A DNA stretch of 64,000 bases from an alpha proteobacterium SCGC AAA536-G10 (GTDB lineage: Bacteria; Pseudomonadota; Alphaproteobacteria; Puniceispirillales; Marisalimonadaceae): NCBI GenBank assembly GCA_000384615.1, contig ARQU01000002.1:62001-126000 (forward strand). Direction: 5' to 3'. Position 1 is the stretch's first letter; each line of letters begins with the position of its first letter. Below the pieces are notes generated by a model, which saw nothing but the letters and a program-made list of their open reading frames with translations, was not told where the DNA came from and did no database searches. Below are positions 8,354 through 16,186 of this stretch, piece by piece. The position numbers and the translations under genes are program-made.

Positions 8354-10606
8354 TTATTTTATTTTATCAAACATTTTATAATATTCTTTTTCAATATTCT
8401 GAGCAAACAACATTCCATTGCATAAATAAGAATTCTTAATTTTATCTCTCAGATTTTGTCTTAGATCAATAAGTTCATTTTTGTTTTCTATGGCTTCACT
8501 TCCTTTTTTGACAAAATCTTCTTCATCTGAAGCAATGTATTTATCCATTCCCAACACTTTAAGTACACTAGTTGAAACTCTTCCATGGTGTGTTTTTCCA
8601 GTAATTGTTAGGACAGGGACACCCATCCATAAAGCTTCAAGTGTAGTTGTGGCTCCATTGAATGGAAAAGTGTCTAATGCTAAATCTATATGGTTATATA
8701 ATTTTAAATGATCTTCACCAGTCATAGTTTTAGTGAGAATGTTAACTCTGGAACGATCTATATCTTGTCTTTCAAACTTTCTTAATAAATTTTCGTTAAC
8801 TAATTTATCTGCAGCTGTGCTTGATTTGAGTAACAAACGACTATTTTTATTTTGTTTTAAAAGTTTAGACCAAGCTCTTATTGTTTTTAAAGTAACCTTA
8901 CTCATATTATTAAAACTTCCAAATGTAAAAGTTTTATTCATTATAAAAGGAGGGTTATTTACGCTATAAACGTTGGTACCAGTATAACACAAAAATGTAT
9001 TTGGAAGGCGAATTAACTTTTCAGTATAATATTTATCCTCATTTTTATTTGGGTCAGCTTCAAATGTTGTAAATCTATAATCTATTGACTTTAATCCCGT
9101 TGTTGTAACATAACCAAGATAATTCACTTGTACAGGTGCAGGTTTTCGTGCAAAAATTTTAGATTTTCCACCTGCAAAATTACCAATTAAATCAACTAAT
9201 ATGTTAATATTATCTTTCTGGATTAGATTAATAATTTGTTCATCGTTTAGATCTTGTACTTCTCTCCATAATGTAGCAGTAGATTTAAAATGTGTCGTTA
9301 TTTCATCAGGTCGACCCGACATATTAGAATATAAAACTATATCAAATTTATCTTTATTATGATGAACCAAAAGCTGATTAAAAAAATATGCTACAGAATG
9401 GACTCTGAAATCAGGAGAAAAGTAACCAACCCTAATTTTACCATTTATTTTAGATTTTTGTTTTTCTAAGAAAGTATGATTAGATTTGTCATCAAATATT
9501 TTTGTGTATTTTCTATGTTCATCATAAATTTTTTTTAAATCGTCTGTTATATAAGTTAGGTTACACATATAATTTTGATAAATATCATACTTATTAGTAA
9601 ATTTTTGTGATTCCATATAATATTTATATGCTAACTTGTTTTCTCCTATTCTAACATAAGCATTAGCAATATTATTTAGTGGCCAACCTTTTTCGTCATC
9701 GTCAAGATAAATAATAGATTTTTTGTATAACTCTATAGCGTGGTAAATCTTTCCATATTGATGTTCAATCCAACCTAGTGATAACCAATGATTTCCATCA
9801 TGAGGATTTAATTTTACAGCAGAGATCAGATACTTCTTTGACTCTGGAATTTTATTTAGATTTTTTAAGATAGACGCAATATTAGAATATCTAATATCAT
9901 TCATTGGCTCTATTTCAAGTGCTTTTATTGAAAAGTTTAAAGCCTCTTTTAAACTTGCTGTTTTTACTAAAGCAGAAATTAAATTTTCTAATACACTTAA
10001 ATCTCTAGGAAGTTTTTTATGTAATATTTTTAATTTGTCTATGTAATACCTAATGTCATCATTTGTAGCATTAGGCATTGCATGAAGCCTAAAAATTGTT
10101 TCGTTATTATACTCATCAACCTCAAGTATTTCCTTCCTAAGGATATAAGAATTTTTTAGATCACTATTCTTTTCATATGCAGTTGCAAGATTCATTTTTA
10201 TTTGGATATTCTTAGGGCTTAATTTTAATGATTTTTCAAATGTATCTAAAGCTAATTTATTTTCACCATTATCAATATAAACTAATCCTAAATTATTTAG
10301 GATTATACCATCCTTTTTTAGTGATAATGCTTTTTTAAACGATTTTATTGCCTCATCATTTCTTTCTTGGCCAAATAAAGATAATCCTAAAAAGTTATAT
10401 GCATTTGGCGAATTATTATAATGTTTAGCAAATTCTCTCGCTAAAATTTCTGTTTCTAAAAATTTACTTTTAGAATGTAAATCATCAAGTTCAACTAAAT
10501 ATTGATCTTCTGTTTTAACTAAATTATTTATGTTTTGATTATTTAAGAGAAGGTTACTTCTAAAATCTTGTTGTATCGTTTCATTATTTTCATCCAAATG
10601 AGTCAT
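8354..10606 (-). CDS. TPR-repeat GT41 (OGT-like) glycosyltransferase 2, candidate flagellin glycosyltransferase
   Basis: The architecture is as in the paralogue at 2780-5401 but shorter (750 aa). TPRs span about residues 45-340. The GT41 catalytic domain spans about 390-750, with RVGYFSPDFRVHSVAYFF, ILVDLIGNFAGGKS, PVQVNYLGYVTTTG, FGSFNNMSKV and LALDTFPFNGATTTLEALWMGVPV. It lies 28 bases downstream of flagellin 2 on the same strand with no visible terminator between them. It is therefore probably co-transcribed from the flagellin 2 sigma-54 promoter, the strongest contextual link in this window between a GT41 enzyme and a flagellin. The two paralogues differ enough to suggest different substrates (flagellin types or FliD). 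Transferred sugar unknown. Confidence 0.88.
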   Translation of the reverse strand: MTHLDENNETIQQDFRSNLLLNNQNINNLVKTEDQYLVELDDLHSKSKFLETEILAREFAKHYNNSPNAYNFLGLSLFGQERNDEAIKSFKKALSLKKDGIILNNLGLVYIDNGENKLALDTFEKSLKLSPKNIQIKMNLATAYEKNSDLKNSYILRKEILEVDEYNNETIFRLHAMPNATNDDIRYYIDKLKILHKKLPRDLSVLENLISALVKTASLKEALNFSIKALEIEPMNDIRYSNIASILKNLNKIPESKKYLISAVKLNPHDGNHWLSLGWIEHQYGKIYHAIELYKKSIIYLDDDEKGWPLNNIANAYVRIGENKLAYKYYMESQKFTNKYDIYQNYMCNLTYITDDLKKIYDEHRKYTKIFDDKSNHTFLEKQKSKINGKIRVGYFSPDFRVHSVAYFFNQLLVHHNKDKFDIVLYSNMSGRPDEITTHFKSTATLWREVQDLNDEQIINLIQKDNINILVDLIGNFAGGKSKIFARKPAPVQVNYLGYVTTTGLKSIDYRFTTFEADPNKNEDKYYTEKLIRLPNTFLCYTGTNVYSVNNPPFIMNKTFTFGSFNNMSKVTLKTIRAWSKLLKQNKNSRLLLKSSTAADKLVNENLLRKFERQDIDRSRVNILTKTMTGEDHLKLYNHIDLALDTFPFNGATTTLEALWMGVPVLTITGKTHHGRVSTSVLKVLGMDKYIASDEEDFVKKGSEAIENKNELIDLRQNLRDKIKNSYLCNGMLFAQNIEKEYYKMFDKIK

Positions 10607-10634
10607 ATTCTACCCAGTTTAATATTAAATATTT

Positions 10635-12839
10635 TTAATTTTGAAGAAGTTGCAATACATTCTGCTGAGCTTTGCCTGCTTGAGCGATCATTGCCATAGC
10701 TGATTGTTGAAGTATTTGCGCTTTAGTCAGTCGTGCAGATTCTTTAGCAAAATCTGCATCTTGAATTCTTCCTCTAGAAGCATTCGTATTTAAAGCGACG
10801 TTTGATAAATTATCAATTGCTTTTTCCATTCTACTCATTAAAGCACCTAACTTAGCTCGTTCCTTATGGATTCTATCTAATGATCTATCAAGAACTCTCA
10901 AAGCATCAATTGAAGATTGTCTTGTTTTTACATTTACTGCAGATAATTTGTCTAATGATGCAGCACCTGGTGACGCTTCAAATAATCCTTTGCCATCTTC
11001 ACCAACAACAGTAAAACTATTACTTGAAGACATTTCAAGTTGTCCTGTTACAATAACTGAATCTGCTGCTTTTACACCTATAGTGATCGCACCTGTTGTT
11101 GCCGCTGAAGTAGTAACTGTATTTATAGTTCTAAAAATCTGCCTTCCTGTTACAGTTGCGTTTGCTGTCGGGCCCGTAATAATCTCGGTTAAACTTGTAC
11201 CATCCATACCAGTACCAACAACTGTAAATGTTTTTCCACTTTCATCACTTGCTGAACTAGTAATTGTTACAAGGGCACTTTGATTTACAATTGTATTTAA
11301 TTTTCCAACTGTTATGTCAGCAGCTACACTTCCGCTTACAGCAATTTGAGAAACTGTTCCAAAAACCTTTGTACTAGTTACAGTAGTTGCACTTGCAGCA
11401 CCAGTAATAATTTCTTCTTGGGCATTACCATCAACATCTGTACCTGTAACTGTAAATGTTCTTGAACTAGCATCAGCATCGCTTGTAATTGTTAAAAAGG
11501 AATTTATTGTTTGAGTTGCGCTAACCAAAGTTAAATTAGCTGCACCAAATGAATCCAGCGCTTGTGTTGTTACTATTGCATTTGCACTTGTTGCAGAGCC
11601 AGGTCCCGAACCAGTGAATGCTGTTGGGGTTGTTGTACCAACTTTACCACCAATTGTAATTATACCTCCAGGTGTTCCTGTATAAATGCCGTCAACATCA
11701 GTAGTTGTCGCACTAGTATCACCTAATAATACTGCGTTTCCGGCGACTACTTCGTCATTATCAAGACTAGTGACCATTAAAGTTCTTCTTGAGCCAGTTG
11801 TAGTAGTGTCGCCGTCAAAATTGACTGTTCCAAGTTTTATGTCATAACCTTCATTTTGAACCATTATTATAGATGATTTATCAGTTGAAAGAGTTGCTGT
11901 AATGCCAGTAGTAGTTGTATAATTATTAATAGAATCTCTTAAATTAGATAAAACAGAACTAGCCTTATTATTATTTAGTGTAATATTTGCAGCGATAGTT
12001 GTTGCAGTTGCGTTTTTACCCTGAATACTAAATGACAAGCTGGTCTGACCATTATAGGCATCATCTAATGACTTGGCTTCTAGTTTTAATTGAGTAGAAG
12101 CAATAGCACTAACACCAGTTGCATTAAATACTGCATTGACTGATGTAGCAATATCTCTAACGTTTGATCCAGCAGCTGCCGTAACACCGGAACTTCCCAA
12201 TATTCCGTGAATTGTAAAGGTTTCTGCTTGGACTAAATTTGTTTCAGTTGTGTCTGCGACTGCGTAAGCATTTAATGCTAAGTTATCATTTTTTCCTGAC
12301 GTATCTGTCCCATCTGACTTAGCTTTATATGCTCCTAGTGAATCCAATCTCATTGATGAGATTGATAGTGAAGCAAATTCTCTCTCGTGTGTTCCTATTT
12401 GAAAACGTCTATCAGCAAAAGAGCCGTCTAAAACAGCAATCTCATTGAAAGTTGTATCTCTTGTTACTCTATCTAATTCAGCCAACATCTGAATAACTTC
12501 TGCATCTAAATATGATCTTTCTTCAGCATTCATAACATCAGAAGCTGATTGGATGGCTAATTCTCTAATTCTTTGTAAAATGGCTGAAGATTCATCTAAT
12601 GCACCCTCAGTAACTTGTGCCATTGATATAACGTCAGCTGCGTTTCTTACAGATTGCTCTAATCCTTTAATTTGAGCTGTCATTCGATCTGCAATTGCCG
12701 CTCCAGCTGCATCGTCACCTGCATGATTTATTCGTTTACCCGATGATAAACGTTCCATTGCCTGAGTCATATCACGTTCTGTGACTGTCATCTTATTCAG
12801 CGCAAACATTGCTGCACTGTTAGAATTTACTGTTGGCAT
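10635..12839 (-). CDS. fliC: Flagellin 2 (734 aa), sigma-54 driven
   Basis: The N domain (MPTVNSNSAAMFALNKM, RLSSGKRINHAGDDAAGAAIADRM) and C domain (GRIQDADFAKESARLTKAQIL...NVLQLLQN) are complete. The central insertion of about 480 residues carries two clean copies of the module shared with FliD. The N domain differs from those of flagellins 1 and 3, so this is a distinct paralogue rather than a recent copy. The start is set at 12839: the in-frame ATG twelve bases earlier overlaps the SD (TGGAG), which is ideally spaced for the second ATG. A -24/-12 promoter lies 35 bases upstream. Glycosyltransferase 2 follows in the same direction. Confidence 0.94.
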   Translation of the reverse strand: MPTVNSNSAAMFALNKMTVTERDMTQAMERLSSGKRINHAGDDAAGAAIADRMTAQIKGLEQSVRNAADVISMAQVTEGALDESSAILQRIRELAIQSASDVMNAEERSYLDAEVIQMLAELDRVTRDTTFNEIAVLDGSFADRRFQIGTHEREFASLSISSMRLDSLGAYKAKSDGTDTSGKNDNLALNAYAVADTTETNLVQAETFTIHGILGSSGVTAAAGSNVRDIATSVNAVFNATGVSAIASTQLKLEAKSLDDAYNGQTSLSFSIQGKNATATTIAANITLNNNKASSVLSNLRDSINNYTTTTGITATLSTDKSSIIMVQNEGYDIKLGTVNFDGDTTTTGSRRTLMVTSLDNDEVVAGNAVLLGDTSATTTDVDGIYTGTPGGIITIGGKVGTTTPTAFTGSGPGSATSANAIVTTQALDSFGAANLTLVSATQTINSFLTITSDADASSRTFTVTGTDVDGNAQEEIITGAASATTVTSTKVFGTVSQIAVSGSVAADITVGKLNTIVNQSALVTITSSASDESGKTFTVVGTGMDGTSLTEIITGPTANATVTGRQIFRTINTVTTSAATTGAITIGVKAADSVIVTGQLEMSSSNSFTVVGEDGKGLFEASPGAASLDKLSAVNVKTRQSSIDALRVLDRSLDRIHKERAKLGALMSRMEKAIDNLSNVALNTNASRGRIQDADFAKESARLTKAQILQQSAMAMIAQAGKAQQNVLQLLQN
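11080..11515 (-). repeat. FliD-type surface modules in flagellin 2
   Basis: Two tandem copies share the pattern INSFLTITS, FTV.GT..DG....EIITG, KVFGTVSQI or QIFRTINTV, closing IT[VI]G. Order, spacing and linker (ITSS..DES, compare ITSAGNDES in FliD) match the FliD pair closely. This implies recombination or co-evolution between the cap gene and this flagellin gene. Confidence 0.75.
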
Positions 12840-12873
12840 GTTAATCTCCAATTTATTTTCTCAGGAAATTACT

Positions 12874-12888
12874 GCAATTGCTATGCCA
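12874..12888 (-). promoter_or_regulatory. Sigma-54 promoter of flagellin 2
   Basis: On the minus strand: TGGCAT-N5-TTGC (reads GCAA...ATGCCA on the plus strand), correct -24/-12 spacing, 35 bases upstream of the flagellin 2 start codon. Only the final C of TGGCAC is changed. Confidence 0.8.
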
Positions 12889-12907
12889 ATTTTAAAGGGT
12901 TTTGTAC

Positions 12908-13264
12908 CTAAGCGTATTTTTCAACAGACTTTTTTAGTTGAGTAAGCTTTAATGGGATAGCGCTAATCATGTTGTATCTTGTAGATATTTCATTATGTAA
13001 ATATGATGGTGATAATGAAGCACGAGACCTTATAAAGCTTTCTGTAAGTGATCCATTACTAGCTGTTTGATTATTTACATATACATGTCTAATGAAATTT
13101 GGTGGAGCATTATTCAGGGGTCTTTTTGCAACTCCAGGCTCAGAAACAATTCTGTTTTTTCTTGGCATGCTGTTTGCAAATAGACTACTACTCTCATTTT
13201 TTAAAGGCTGAGGGGCATAAACCCCACTAATGGTATATGGGTTTTGTAAATTATTTACATTCAT
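12908..13264 (-). CDS. Unrecognised small protein in the flagellin cluster (118 aa)
   Basis: I do not recognise this protein. It has no signal peptide or membrane segment. It starts MNVNNLQNPYTISGVYAP, has a basic, proline-rich middle and ends with a possible short helix (IPLKLTQLKKSVEKYA). It lies upstream of flagellin 2 in the same direction, with the flagellin's own sigma-54 promoter between them, and is divergent from fliS. ATG at 13264 is preferred to the ORF start at 13282, although neither has a good SD. Position suggests a role in flagellin export, regulation or filament assembly, but nothing in the sequence proves it. It could be a lineage-specific FlaF-like or secretion-associated factor. 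Confidence 0.6.
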   Translation of the reverse strand: MNVNNLQNPYTISGVYAPQPLKNESSSLFANSMPRKNRIVSEPGVAKRPLNNAPPNFIRHVYVNNQTASNGSLTESFIRSRASLSPSYLHNEISTRYNMISAIPLKLTQLKKSVEKYA

Positions 13265-13335
13265 GGTGTAAATTAAACACAAAATAGAAGATAAATCAAA
13301 TTTTTGACACTAATTATTTAAATTGAAATTTTACT

Positions 13336-13782
13336 ATGACAAATAATGAATACATAAGAGCTTATAAAAAGACACAACAATCGACGAATACCGTTACATC
13401 TTCTCACGAAATAGTTAGAACTTTGATGAAAGAGTTAATTAACTCAATGCAAAAGCTTGTTTTAGATATACAACATGAGAGAGCAAGAAAAGTAGATAAA
13501 TTTATAGCTGATAATGAGCACGAAGACAAAAATATGAAAAAAAAATCTAAAAACTTGAGTAAATCATTATCTATTATATATGGTCTTCAAACTAGCCTAG
13601 ATTTTGATAAGGCCCTAGAAATCGCTAATAATTTATTTCAATTATATGAATATTGTCGCCAAGAAATAATAAAGGGATTTAGTCAAAAAATTGAAGATGG
13701 TATTATTAAAGCCATTGATATAATAAAACAAATAATGGAAGGATGGGAAGAAATACCATCATTTGAGAGAAAAGATGGATAG
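13336..13782 (+). CDS. fliS: Flagellin export chaperone FliS
   Basis: FliS binds the C-terminus of unassembled flagellin in the cytoplasm and delivers it to the export gate. The helical pattern and family landmarks are visible: SSHEIVRTLMKELINSM (the usual SP.ELI..L), then SLDFDKALEIANNLFQLYEYCRQEI (usual SLD...G..IA.NL..LY.Y), and a C-terminal I...IKQIMEGWEEI. The length (148 aa) is normal, with a short charged insertion around residues 55-75. No strong SD precedes the ATG. The next gene overlaps it by 8 bases, as in fliS-fliT pairs. Three enlarged flagellins in one locus make it the probable common chaperone. Confidence 0.85.
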   Translation: MTNNEYIRAYKKTQQSTNTVTSSHEIVRTLMKELINSMQKLVLDIQHERARKVDKFIADNEHEDKNMKKKSKNLSKSLSIIYGLQTSLDFDKALEIANNLFQLYEYCRQEIIKGFSQKIEDGIIKAIDIIKQIMEGWEEIPSFERKDG

Positions 13783-14068
13783 TATTAATTCTGATTTAGA
13801 TTTATTAGAAAGTTTATCCAAAAAAATTTCTGATTTATTATATAATAATGAATTTTCTGAAATATCTGAGATAGATATCCAAAGAAAAGCATTAATTAAA
13901 AAAATTAAAGAAAGCCAGTTAAAGAAAAATAATATCAAGGCAAGAATAGGTCAATTATTACAAAATAATAACTCTATTGTTCGATCGACAGAGAAAAAAT
14001 TATATAAATTATCTAAAAATCATAATAATCACAATAAAAGATTAAAAGCATATTCTTTTAATAAGTAA
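13775..14068 (+). CDS. FliT-like small helical protein
   Basis: This is a 97-residue, almost entirely helical, Lys-rich protein. It overlaps the end of fliS by 8 bases, where fliT (chaperone for FliD) normally sits. The N-terminal pattern (LDLLESLSKKISDLL...EFSEISEIDIQRKALIKKI) is FliT-like in that short amphipathic helices surround a 'two-residue per turn' acidic and hydrophobic pattern. I see no decisive motif, so the name rests mostly on position. ATG at 13775 is preferred to the TTG at 13763, with GAGAGAAAAG just upstream as the SD. The tail (after about residue 65) is basic and Asn-rich. Confidence 0.5.
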   Translation: MDSINSDLDLLESLSKKISDLLYNNEFSEISEIDIQRKALIKKIKESQLKKNNIKARIGQLLQNNNSIVRSTEKKLYKLSKNHNNHNKRLKAYSFNK

Positions 14069-14117
14069 TTGAATTTATGAACTATTTCAAAATAATTGAT
14101 TATTTTTTTAAAAAAAT

Positions 14118-14144
14118 TAAACAAATTTAATTTTCAGTCGTAAT
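14118..14144 (+). promoter_or_regulatory. Sigma-28-like promoter candidate for flagellin 3
   Basis: TAAA (14118-14121), 15 bases, GTCGTAAT (14137-14144). The -35 side shares TAAACAAATTT with the flagellin 1 element and the -10-like octamer is identical. Spacing equals the FliA consensus (15). The start codon is 41 bases further on, after a strong SD (GGAGGAATT). Confidence 0.5.
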
Positions 14145-14185
14145 TACTGTTGTAATTTTATTATAATTCGTGGAGGAATTATTTA

Positions 14186-16186
14186 ATGCTTAACATTGGT
14201 AATTTAACGGCTTCTCAATTTATTCAAAGAAATATGTCTAGTCAAATTAGAGAAATAACAGAAAGTACAGAAAGACTTTCCTCAGGTAAAAGAGTAAATA
14301 CAGCTTCGGATGATCCTTCATCACTAGGATCTATTTCAAAAATAAAATCGGATGTCTTATCTATTGGAAAAGCTATTCAAAATGGAGCAGAGGGAAAATT
14401 AATAACACAAACTGCAGATAGTGGTTTGAAAGAAATTAATAATTTATTAGCAAGAGTTAGAGAGCTAGCTGTCCAAGGTGGTAGCTCTACATTAACGACA
14501 GCGGATAGGACAACACTTCAAGTTGAAGTAGATGCTTATTTAGCTGAAATAAATACTATCGCCTCTATAGTTAAATTTAATACTACCAAGCTTCTCGATG
14601 GCTCTCTTGATAAAATAAGCTTGAATGTAGGTATACAAAAAGACACTAATATTGATATTAGCTTAGTTAAGTCAGATAGTTCGGCCCTAGGTTTATCAGG
14701 AGCATCTGGTGTGAAAGAATTTACTAGTGGTAGAGTAACAAGTTTCAATTACAGTAGTAACCTGGCTGCAAGTGATATTAAAATAAATGGACAAAATGCA
14801 CTAGCGGCAACACTTACAAGCAATCTTACTTCAGGCAATAATACTGCAACTGCACTTGTTACGGCGATCAATGCAAATACTAATACTCATGGTGCAGAAG
14901 CTACAGGTTTTAATAAATTAAATTCTGCAGCAAAAAGTTCTTTAAGTATGTCCAATACTTTTACTATAAATTCAAATACTATTTCTGTGCAAACAAGTCT
15001 CACAGATCTAGTTACTGAAATTAATCAAGAAGCTTCTGGTGTTATAGCAACGCTTAATTCAGATAACACTATAACTTTATCAAATACTACTGGAAATGAT
15101 ATAGTGATTGGAGGAAGTGCCCCAACTGATGCTGGTTTTACTGCAGGTACCTATTTAGGTTATATAAAACTTACTAATGTAGATAGTTCTTTTGTTAAAA
15201 TAGAGGCTATGACAAAGGCAAATGGTTATGCTTCTAATAGCGGAAACATAGATGATTTAGCTAGATTTGGATTTAACGAAGTTGACTCAAGTACAGTTAT
15301 TAGATCGGACTTGGTTTCAACTAATGCTTTAACAACATCTCATGATATAAAAATCAATGATGTCGATATTGGTGCATCTGATAGCGCATCTGCAGCAGCT
15401 AAAGCTATTGCTATAAACGCTGTTTCCTCATCGACTAATGTAACAGCTTCTGGAAATAATGTCGTTACACTCGATATTAATGTTGGAGAAGCTTCATCAG
15501 CTGGCTCCGATATAAGCATTAATGGAAATACAATCAATTTTTCAAGCGTAACTAATACTACTGAAACTATTACTGCAATAAACAACGCATCTATAGGCGA
15601 TATTATTGCTTCGGCTAATACTGATGGTGATGTTGAATTAACAAGTGCAAGTGGAGCTGACATAATAATAACTCATGCTGGTACGGCAGGCGTATTCATA
15701 GATGCTCATACTGATGCGACGGGAGCCACAATATCTGTTGCTGGATCAGGAAGTTCAGTAACCTTCAAAGGACAAATTTTATTAACCCATACTGCTGGAG
15801 ATGTAATCAAAATATCTGGAGATGATGTTGGTGAACTTGGACTGCAAGCTCAAGCGTCAAGTAGTGCCTCAACCCCAGGCTCTATTTTATCATTATCTTC
15901 TATTGCAAATTCTAATACTGCCCTTACTAATATTGACACGGCCATTGATACAATAGCTAATACAAGATCTAAATTTGGAGCAACTGAAAATAGAATAGAT
16001 CATCGTCTGAATGATCTTTTAAACACCAGAAATTTATCTAATAATAGATTATCGAAATTAGAAGACGCAGATTTTGCACTTGAAACAGCTAGATTGACTA
16101 AGGCTCAAATTATGTCAAAAGCCGCTTCATCAATGCTTGCCCAGGCTAACGCAAATGGTGAAGTTTTTTTAAGATTAATTAATTAA
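14186..16186 (+). CDS. fliC: Flagellin 3 (666 aa)
   Basis: The flagellin N domain is MLNIGNLTASQFIQRNM...RLSSGKRVNTASDDPSS and the C domain is KLEDADFALETARLTKAQIMSKAASSMLAQAN. The C-terminus ends NGEVFLRLIN, unlike the LLQ[GN] ends of flagellins 1 and 2. The centre (about residues 185-500) aligns with the first half of the flagellin 1 centre: D.KING.NAL, INAN...HGAEA..FN, LN.DNTITL.NT.GNDI, IGD[IL].AS.N.DG.V..TS.SG. Its stop overlaps by four bases the stop of the convergent fleQ-like gene. SD GGAGGAA precedes the ATG. Confidence 0.93.
   Translation: MLNIGNLTASQFIQRNMSSQIREITESTERLSSGKRVNTASDDPSSLGSISKIKSDVLSIGKAIQNGAEGKLITQTADSGLKEINNLLARVRELAVQGGSSTLTTADRTTLQVEVDAYLAEINTIASIVKFNTTKLLDGSLDKISLNVGIQKDTNIDISLVKSDSSALGLSGASGVKEFTSGRVTSFNYSSNLAASDIKINGQNALAATLTSNLTSGNNTATALVTAINANTNTHGAEATGFNKLNSAAKSSLSMSNTFTINSNTISVQTSLTDLVTEINQEASGVIATLNSDNTITLSNTTGNDIVIGGSAPTDAGFTAGTYLGYIKLTNVDSSFVKIEAMTKANGYASNSGNIDDLARFGFNEVDSSTVIRSDLVSTNALTTSHDIKINDVDIGASDSASAAAKAIAINAVSSSTNVTASGNNVVTLDINVGEASSAGSDISINGNTINFSSVTNTTETITAINNASIGDIIASANTDGDVELTSASGADIIITHAGTAGVFIDAHTDATGATISVAGSGSSVTFKGQILLTHTAGDVIKISGDDVGELGLQAQASSSASTPGSILSLSSIANSNTALTNIDTAIDTIANTRSKFGATENRIDHRLNDLLNTRNLSNNRLSKLEDADFALETARLTKAQIMSKAASSMLAQANANGEVFLRLIN

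Noticed and set aside
12840-12851. ATG at 12851 as start of flagellin 2
   Set aside because: This ATG overlaps the ribosome-binding site GGAG that serves the ATG at 12839, and flagellins of this type begin MPTVNSN-like.
13763-13774. TTG at 13763 as start of the fliT-like gene
   Set aside because: It would place the SD-like GAGAGAAAAG inside the coding sequence; ATG 13775 is better placed.
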